From Seohaeicola sp024304985 (GTDB taxonomy: Bacteria > Pseudomonadota > Alphaproteobacteria > Rhodobacterales > Rhodobacteraceae): a stretch of DNA of 64,000 bases. Position numbers and translations under genes: made by a program. Location: the NCBI RefSeq assembly GCF_028802875.1, contig NZ_JARAMP010000002.1, positions 1 to 64,000 of the forward strand, given 5' to 3'. Below the pieces are notes generated by a model that was given only the letters and a program-made list of their open reading frames with translations, was not told the DNA's origin and made no database searches. Below, in pieces: positions 58,394-64,000 of this stretch; the first letter of the stretch is position 1; every line of letters begins with the position of its first letter.

Positions 58394-59734
58394 TTAGGCC
58401 GCTTGGCTGGCGGCAGAACCGCTCTTGCCACCGCCCGACCGACGCCGCCGGCGCTGTTGGGTGGTGCCGGGCTTTGCACCGCCTTCGCTGGCGCGTGCGC
58501 CACCGCCACGCGGACCACCGCCCTTGTTGCCGCCGCGACCGCGACCGCCGCCGGATTTCGGCGCGTCAGGCGCATCGAGGGCTTCCCACGGACGTCCCGA
58601 CGCGATGGGGATCGAGATCTTCATCACTTTCTGGATGTCACGCAGTTCGCTCATCTCATCCGGTGCGCAGAAGGCGATGGCCGCGCCATCCTTGCCCGCC
58701 CGCGCGGTCCGGCCGATCCGGTGGACATAGTTTTCAGGCACATTGGGCAGTTCGTAGTTGTACACATGTTTCACGTCCGGGATGTCCAGACCACGCGCTG
58801 CCACATCGGTGGCCACCAGCACGCGGATCTTGCCCGCCTTGAACGCCTCGATCGCGCGGTCGCGCTGACCCTGGCTTTTGTTGCCGTGGATGGAGCCAGC
58901 CGCGAAGCCCGCCTTTTCCAGCGTCTTCATCAGCTTTTCGCAGCCATGCTTGGTGCGACCGAAAACCAGCGCCAGTTCGTCGCGGTGCTTGTCCAGCAGC
59001 TCGATCAGCAGGTTGGTCTTTTCCGCCTTGGCGATGAAATGGACCAGCTGCGTGACCTTGTCGGCCACCTTGCCAGCGGGGCTGACCTCGACCCGCATCG
59101 GGTTTTCGAGATAAGCACTGGCGATTTCGCTCATCTGCTTGTTCATCGTGGCCGAGAACAGCATCGTCTGGCGCTGCTTGGGTAGCAGGCCCGCGATCTT
59201 GCGCAGGGCGTGGATGAAGCCCAGATCCAGCATCTGATCGGCCTCGTCCAGCACCAGAAAGCGGGTCGAGTCCAGACGCACGGCGCGGCGGTCCAGCAGG
59301 TCCAGCAGACGGCCCGGTGTAGCCACGAGGATATCCGTGCCCCGGATCAGACGCCCGGCCTGCGCCGAGATCGACTGCCCGCCCACGACAAGGTTCACCT
59401 TCATCGGCGTTCCCTTGACGAAACCGGCCAGAGTGTCCGCGATCTGTTTGGCCAGTTCACGGGTCGGCGCGAGGATCAGCCCGTGGACATGTTTTTCCAT
59501 CGGGCGTTTGGGATCGGCCATCAGTTGCGCCACCAGAGGCAGGCCAAAGGCCGCCGTCTTGCCGGTGCCGGTCTGGGCCAGACCCATCACATCCTTGCCG
59601 TCCAGCGCATGCGGGATGGCCCGGCTCTGGATCGGGGTGGGTTCGGTGATCCCGGTCTCGGCCAGGCGTTTCACCAGAATGGCCGGAAGGCCCATCATTT
59701 CAAATTCGTTCAACGTCATTTCCTTCACAGGCAT
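58394..59734 (-). CDS. DEAD-box RNA helicase (RhlE-like)
   Basis: A 446-residue ATP-dependent helicase for ribosome assembly or RNA turnover. All motifs are seen in order: Q-motif ITEPTPIQSRAIP, I AQTGTGKT, Ia PTRELAKQ, Ib VATPGRLLDL, II VLDEADQML, III SATMNKQM, IV LVFGRTKHG, V VATDVAARGLDIPDV and VI HRIGRTARAG. The C-terminal 70 residues are Gly/Arg-rich with RRRRR, typical of RNA-binding tails. MPVKEMTLNEF at 59734 is used; ATG 59719 is the alternative. The 351-bp region upstream has a hairpin that would lie in its 5' leader. Confidence 0.95.
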   Translation of the reverse strand: MPVKEMTLNEFEMMGLPAILVKRLAETGITEPTPIQSRAIPHALDGKDVMGLAQTGTGKTAAFGLPLVAQLMADPKRPMEKHVHGLILAPTRELAKQIADTLAGFVKGTPMKVNLVVGGQSISAQAGRLIRGTDILVATPGRLLDLLDRRAVRLDSTRFLVLDEADQMLDLGFIHALRKIAGLLPKQRQTMLFSATMNKQMSEIASAYLENPMRVEVSPAGKVADKVTQLVHFIAKAEKTNLLIELLDKHRDELALVFGRTKHGCEKLMKTLEKAGFAAGSIHGNKSQGQRDRAIEAFKAGKIRVLVATDVAARGLDIPDVKHVYNYELPNVPENYVHRIGRTARAGKDGAAIAFCAPDEMSELRDIQKVMKISIPIASGRPWEALDAPDAPKSGGGRGRGGNKGGGPRGGGARASEGGAKPGTTQQRRRRRSGGGKSGSAASQAA

Positions 59735-60085
59735 GCGGACGCGCCGCTATGCCGATGGTTGATGTCCCGTCAGGGGACACCCGTGGTTGCACACTGGTCA
59801 TGACCGACGGACGACATGTCCGATCAGCCGCCAGAGCGCTGATCCCCACGCGTGATCTTGGGAAAAACAACCGCTGCCCTGTTCCGCCCTTCGCGCCTGT
59901 CCCGTCAGGGTGGCGCATGGGTCTTGCTTCTTCTGCTCACGCGGCAGAGGGCATCGCTTGGGATGCACATGCGCTTTCACAGGCCGGAAGTCAACCCTTG
60001 GGTCGGAGTCGCGGCGAAACGGGGTGGAACTGCGGCGCGGCTGCCGCTAAACCCGGACGGATTGGAATTCACGCGGAACAGGCCC
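59735..60085. other. 351-bp gap between the helicase and fur/mur, with repeated TGTCCCGTCAGGG
   Basis: No supported gene. It holds the inverted repeat TGTCCC-GTCAG-GGGACA at 59763-59779, and the 13-mer TGTCCCGTCAGGG recurs at 59898-59910, 135 bp away. The first would lie 29-45 nt upstream of the helicase start and could be an mRNA leader hairpin. An in-frame extension of fur from 59852 crosses this gap but is unlikely. Both divergent promoters must be here. Confidence 0.55.
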
Positions 60086-60511
60086 ATGGCTGACACGATC
60101 ATTTCCCGCTGCGAGGCCAAGGGGCTGCGCATGACCGACCAGCGTCGGACCATCGCGACAGTTCTGGAAGGCTCGGACGACCATCCCGACGTCGAGGAGC
60201 TTTATGCCCGCGCCTCGGCCATTGATCCGCGCATTTCGATTGCCACGATCTACCGCACCGTCAAACTGTTCGAGGAGGCGGGGATTCTGGACAAGCTGGA
60301 GTTCGGGGATGGCCGTGCCCGCTATGAGGATGGCGCGCGCGAGCATCACGACCATCTGATCGACATGCAGACCGGAGAAGTGATCGAGTTCTGCGACCCC
60401 GAGATCGAGGCGCTTCAGGAAAAGATCGCGCGGCGGCTGGGTTATACGCTGAAAGGCCACAAACTCGAGCTTTATGGCGTGCCGTTGAAGCCGCGTGCGG
60501 AAAAGACCTGA
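60086..60511 (+). CDS. fur: Fur-family metal regulator (Mur type of Rhodobacterales)
   Basis: A 141-residue metal-dependent repressor. The winged helix has RMTDQRRTIATVLEGSDDHPDVEELYARA and ISIATIYRTVKLFEEAGI. The metal and dimerisation part has DGAREHHDHLIDMQTGEVIEFCDPEIEAL. The CxxC zinc pair of classic Fur is replaced by MQTG, as in the Mur-type proteins of this order, which mainly sense manganese. Irr is less likely because its heme motif is absent. ATG 60086 has GCGGAAC upstream, a weak SD. An FrhB-like gene follows 31 bp downstream. Confidence 0.92.
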   Translation: MADTIISRCEAKGLRMTDQRRTIATVLEGSDDHPDVEELYARASAIDPRISIATIYRTVKLFEEAGILDKLEFGDGRARYEDGAREHHDHLIDMQTGEVIEFCDPEIEALQEKIARRLGYTLKGHKLELYGVPLKPRAEKT

Positions 60512-60542
60512 CGGCACCGAAAACCTGCGCTAGGTCTGAGGC

Positions 60543-61814
60543 ATGACCCGTGACGCGCCCTTTTCCTCTGGCCTTGAGGCCCCCGTTCTGACGGGGGCGG
60601 CCCGCCCCGGCCTTTGCACCGATTGCGGTGTGTCGCGCATGGGGGACGGGCGCGCCTGCGGGCGGGCCTGTCAGTTCATTCAACCCGACTATCCCGGCCT
60701 TGAACGTGCGGCGCACGGGCGCGAGACGGACCCCACGCGCGGCGAGGAAGGGTTCTTCGGCGTGACCTCCCGTATGATGCGCGCGCGGCTGGACCCGCCC
60801 GCGCAGGGCGCGCAATGGACGGGCATCACCACGGCGCTGGCGGCGGAATTGCTGCGCGATGGCACAGTGGATGCGGTGCTGACCATGGCCCCCGACCCGG
60901 ACGACCGCTGGAAACCCATGCCCGTCATCGTGACCGAACCCGAGGCGCTGGCGCAATGTCGCGGCATGCGGATGGGCTATGCGCCCCTGCTGGCCTTGCT
61001 GGAACCGGCCCGTGCGGCGGGGCATCTGCGGCTGGCGATCATCGGTATTCCCTGTCAGGTCTATGCCCTGCGCGCGCTGGAAGCCGAACTGGGGTTCGAA
61101 CGGCTGTATGTCATAGGCACCCCCTGCTCGGACAATACCACGACCGAGAATTTCCACAGCTTTCTGAAGCTTCTGGACGCCAGGCCCGAAACCATCAGCT
61201 ATCTGGAGTTCCGTGCGGACTACCATGTGGAGCTGCGCTTTGACGATGGTCGCAAGGCGCGGATGATCCCTTTCCTGCAATTGCCGATCTCTCAGTTGCC
61301 CGATGACTTCTTTCCGATGACCTGCAAGACCTGCGTCGACTACACCAACCGTCTGGCCGATATCACCGTGGGCTATATGGGCGGGGATGGCGATCAATGG
61401 ATCATCAGTCGCAACGCACGCGGCGACGAGATGCTGTCCGCTTTGGGTGATCGCCTGACCATCCTGCCCCTGACCGACAAGGGCAAGCGCGCGGGGGCTG
61501 TCAAAGGGTTCATGGAGAATACCGCCCGCGCCGCAGGCGGCATGCCGCTGCGCCGTATGCCCGACTGGCTTCGCCCCATCGTGTCCTTCCTGCAGCCGCG
61601 CATCGGCCCGCGCGGCGTCGAATTCGCCCGCACGCGGGTCGAGATGAAGGCGATCGAGACTGTCCTGCACCTGCGCCGGGCCCATCCGGCGCGGCTCAAG
61701 AACATGGTGCCCGCCCATGTCTGGCGTCTGGTCGCCCCTTACGGTCTGCGCCCGGACCCGGGCGAGAGGCGCGCGGAACCACCGCCCCTTGCACCTTCCA
61801 CGCCGCAGGACTAA
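60543..61814 (+). CDS. Coenzyme F420 hydrogenase/dehydrogenase beta-subunit family protein (FrhB/HCAR-like)
   Basis: A 423-residue iron-sulfur flavoprotein candidate. Cysteine motifs are CTDCG (25, 28), CGRACQF (39, 43), GIPCQVYALRALE, GTPCSDN, and MTCKTCVDYTNRLADITVGYMG; the last is the FrhB C-terminal domain signature. The organism is unlikely to make F420, so the protein probably uses FAD and ferredoxin-type clusters, like 7-hydroxymethyl chlorophyll a reductase and BciB. No pigment genes are visible here, so the substrate is open. It is directly downstream of fur/mur and may be metal-regulated. The C-terminal 40 residues are Arg/Pro-rich and variable. Confidence 0.85.
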   Translation: MTRDAPFSSGLEAPVLTGAARPGLCTDCGVSRMGDGRACGRACQFIQPDYPGLERAAHGRETDPTRGEEGFFGVTSRMMRARLDPPAQGAQWTGITTALAAELLRDGTVDAVLTMAPDPDDRWKPMPVIVTEPEALAQCRGMRMGYAPLLALLEPARAAGHLRLAIIGIPCQVYALRALEAELGFERLYVIGTPCSDNTTTENFHSFLKLLDARPETISYLEFRADYHVELRFDDGRKARMIPFLQLPISQLPDDFFPMTCKTCVDYTNRLADITVGYMGGDGDQWIISRNARGDEMLSALGDRLTILPLTDKGKRAGAVKGFMENTARAAGGMPLRRMPDWLRPIVSFLQPRIGPRGVEFARTRVEMKAIETVLHLRRAHPARLKNMVPAHVWRLVAPYGLRPDPGERRAEPPPLAPSTPQD

Positions 61815-61872
61815 TCCGGGTGCTGACCCCTGCCGCGCCTGCGCGCGCGGCCTTCCCGATCACAGGCCGGAC

Positions 61873-62751
61873 ATGATGGAAAACCTGCGCGGCGCGCTTC
61901 TGATGACCGCAGCCATGCTTGGCTTCGCCATCGAGGACATGTTCATCAAGATGCTTTCGGCAACGGTGCCGCTGGGGATGGTGTTGATCATGCTGGGCGC
62001 GGGCGGGGCTGTGGTCTTTGCCACCCTTGCGCTGTTGCGCGGCGATGCGCTGTTTTCGCGCGATCTGCTGGCGCGCTCGGTGCTGATCCGGAATACAGGA
62101 GAGTTGATCGGCACCATCGGATTTGTCAGCGCCATCGTGCTGACGCCGCTGTCGTCGGCCTCGGCCATTCTGCAGGCCACGCCGCTGGTGGTCACGCTGG
62201 GAGCAGCGCTGTTTCTGGGCGAGCAGGTCGGTTGGCGTCGCTGGAGCGCGATCCTTGTGGGGTTTGCAGGGGTTCTGCTGATCATCCGGCCGGGCCTTGC
62301 GGCGTTCGAGCCGTTGTCGCTTCTGGCGCTTCTGGGTGTGTTCGGACTGGCGGTGCGCGATCTGGCGACACGTGCCGTGCCCCGCGCGATCTCGTCGATG
62401 CAGTTGTCTACCTATGCCTTCGCCACGCTGGTGCCGGCCGGTCTGGGGATGCTGACCTTCACCGGGCAAGGTCTGCGGATGCTGACACCTCTGGAAGGCG
62501 CGCTGATGGCGGCGGCTCTGGGCTTTGGCGTTCTGGCCTATTACGCGATCGTGGCGGCGATGCGGATGGGGGATGTGGCGGTGATCACGCCGTTCCGCTA
62601 TTCGCGACTGGTCTTTGCCTTGGGGTTCGGCGTCCTGTTCTTCGGCGAGCGTCCGGACGCGATGACGCTTGCGGGATCTGCGCTGATCGTGGCCTCGGGG
62701 ATCTATACCTTTTGGCGTGAAGCGCGACTGCAGCGCGGGCCCCGGCACTGA
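61873..62751 (+). CDS. EamA/DMT-family membrane transporter
   Basis: A 292-residue transporter with ten hydrophobic segments. The first EamA repeat is LLMTAAMLGFAIEDMFIKML, ending ATPLVVTLGAALFLGEQVGW; the second includes LLALLGVFGLAVRDLATRA and FRYSRLVFALGFGVLFFGERPD. A second ATG at 61876 is possible. It lies 58 bp after the FrhB-like gene. The substrate is unknown. It differs clearly from the transporter at 55995-56885, so the two are not recent copies. Confidence 0.88.
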   Translation: MMENLRGALLMTAAMLGFAIEDMFIKMLSATVPLGMVLIMLGAGGAVVFATLALLRGDALFSRDLLARSVLIRNTGELIGTIGFVSAIVLTPLSSASAILQATPLVVTLGAALFLGEQVGWRRWSAILVGFAGVLLIIRPGLAAFEPLSLLALLGVFGLAVRDLATRAVPRAISSMQLSTYAFATLVPAGLGMLTFTGQGLRMLTPLEGALMAAALGFGVLAYYAIVAAMRMGDVAVITPFRYSRLVFALGFGVLFFGERPDAMTLAGSALIVASGIYTFWREARLQRGPRH

Positions 62752-62926
62752 TCCAAGCCGCCATGCGGCGCGCAAGCCGATGAATCCGGCCCTTGCGGCA
62801 AGATTGTTGACGGCAAAGGCGAAAACCTTGCGGGGTTAGCGCAATCCTGTGCGCTGGCCCCTTTTCCTTGGCCGCCGCGCCCTCTAAAAGCCCCCCAACG
62901 CATCGCCATAGCCCAAGGAACTGACC

Positions 62927-64000
62927 ATGAGCACGATCATCGACATCCACGCCCGCGAAATCCTCGACAGCCGGGGCAACCCCACGGTTGAGGTCGATGT
63001 GATCCTGGAAGATGGCACGATGGGGCGCGCGGCTGTGCCATCGGGTGCATCCACAGGCGCGCATGAGGCGGTCGAGCGGCGGGATGGCGACAAGACCCGC
63101 TACATGGGCAAGGGCGTGCTGGAAGCCTGCGCCGCCGTCAATGGCGAGATCGCCGAGACGCTTCTTGGCATGGACGCCACAGAGCAGGTGGCCATCGACC
63201 TGAGCATGATCGAGTTGGACGGCACGCCCAACAAGGCGCGTCTGGGGGCGAATGCGATCCTTGGTGTCAGCCTTGCCGTGGCCAAGGCGGCGGCGGATTT
63301 CACCACCCAGCCGCTGTATCGTTACATCGGCGGCACATCCGCCCGCGTACTGCCCGTGCCGATGATGAACATCATCAACGGGGGCGAGCATGCCGACAAT
63401 CCGATCGACATTCAGGAATTCATGATCATGCCGGTTGCCGCCACTTCGATCCGCGAAGCGGTGCGCATGGGTGCCGAAGTTTTCCACACGCTGAAGAAAG
63501 AGCTGTCCGCAGCGGGTCTGGCCACCGGCGTCGGCGATGAGGGCGGATTTGCCCCCAACCTGTCCAGCACGCGCGAGGCGTTGGATTTCATCCTGAAATC
63601 CATCGAAAAGGCGGGCTATACACCCGGCGAGGATATCCATCTGGCGCTTGACTGCGCCGCGACCGAGTATTTCAAGGATGGCAAATACGTCCTGTCGGGC
63701 GAGGGCAAGACCCTGAGCAGCGACCAGAACGTCGATTATCTGGCCGCCCTGTGCGCCGATTACCCGATCATCTCGATCGAGGATGGCTGTGCCGAGGATG
63801 ATTGGGATGGCTGGCGCGCGCTGACCGAACGTCTGGGCGCGAAGGTGCAACTGGTGGGGGATGACCTGTTCGTGACCAACCCCGCCCGCCTTCAGATGGG
63901 CATTGATCGCGGCTGCGGCAATGCGATGCTGGTCAAGGTGAACCAGATCGGCACCCTGACCGAAACCCTGCGCGCGGTGGATATGGCGCATCGCGCCCGC
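62927..64000 (+). CDS. eno: Enolase, 5' 358 codons (runs off the window)
   Basis: Glycolytic enzyme that interconverts 2-phosphoglycerate and phosphoenolpyruvate. It starts STIIDIHAREILDSRGNPTV. The catalytic and metal residues seen are the loop VPSGASTGAHEA, GVGDEGGFAPN, LALDCAATEYF (Asp), SIEDGCAEDDWDGW (Glu), VGDDLFVTNP (Asp) and the proton-transfer Lys in AMLVKVNQIGTLTET. The C-terminal 65 residues or so are outside the window. AAGGAA lies 7 nt before the ATG. The 175-bp gap before it has no gene. Confidence 0.97.
   Translation, partial: MSTIIDIHAREILDSRGNPTVEVDVILEDGTMGRAAVPSGASTGAHEAVERRDGDKTRYMGKGVLEACAAVNGEIAETLLGMDATEQVAIDLSMIELDGTPNKARLGANAILGVSLAVAKAAADFTTQPLYRYIGGTSARVLPVPMMNIINGGEHADNPIDIQEFMIMPVAATSIREAVRMGAEVFHTLKKELSAAGLATGVGDEGGFAPNLSSTREALDFILKSIEKAGYTPGEDIHLALDCAATEYFKDGKYVLSGEGKTLSSDQNVDYLAALCADYPIISIEDGCAEDDWDGWRALTERLGAKVQLVGDDLFVTNPARLQMGIDRGCGNAMLVKVNQIGTLTETLRAVDMAHRAR

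Noticed and set aside
1..64000. CRISPR array, insertion sequence, prophage or integrase
   Set aside because: No regularly spaced repeats, transposase, recombinase or phage structural genes were found.

Overview
The window is GC-rich chromosomal DNA from an alphaproteobacterium, most likely a Rhodobacteraceae member. This rests on gene content and order: an lptF-lptG-lptD-surA-pdxA-rsmA run, a pepA/holC pair, a Mur-type Fur protein, a DUF4167 protein, prmC/prfA, and the codon use. I see no insertion sequence, prophage, CRISPR array or rRNA. One tRNA gene is present.

Layout. 1-10 kb: the start of a P-type ATPase under a perfect FNR box, an ACR3 arsenite exporter, then a minus-strand operon read from 9994 down to 1560 (peptide ABC transporter, cytoplasmic gamma-glutamyltransferase, M20 peptidase) that looks built to import and degrade gamma-glutamyl peptides. 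A divergent IclR regulator follows, with a palindromic operator candidate between the two. 11-18 kb: a membrane coiled-coil protein paired with a ClpP/SppA-like protease, a tRNA-Gly(UCC) with unusual stems, a lone peptide-binding protein divergent from a TetR regulator with a 16-bp palindrome between them, a GNAT enzyme, an Asp-box propeller protein and a small cytochrome c. 18-24 kb: two signalling modules, DUF4394/ECF sigma/anti-sigma and PepSY/response regulator/histidine kinase/PepSY with paired direct repeats. 24-31 kb: LysR and an antiquitin-type aldehyde dehydrogenase, several small proteins including a 41-residue Pro-rich one, ndk and an ABC-F ATPase.

30.7-31.75 kb is the clearest foreign segment: one AT-rich gene with a PIN-like acidic triad, followed by a 19-bp perfect palindrome. 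From 31.8 kb on, housekeeping genes dominate: MarC family, aspartic protease, holC, pepA, the LPS-export/outer-membrane biogenesis operon, rsmA, DUF4167, prmC/prfA, DUF1499, speB, an M20 amidohydrolase and mazG. 49-53 kb holds an Fe(3+)-binding protein behind an operator-like promoter and a surface-decoration set (TylF-type methyltransferase, LicD, TagD-like cytidylyltransferase). 53-64 kb holds nucleoside hydrolase/GNAT, selO, EamA transporters, an endonuclease-fold protein, a DEAD-box helicase, Fur/Mur, an FrhB-like iron-sulfur flavoprotein and the start of enolase.

Start sites were set by Shine-Dalgarno sequences, overlaps with neighbours and family N-termini. Many long open frames lying opposite real genes are artefacts of high GC and were left out.
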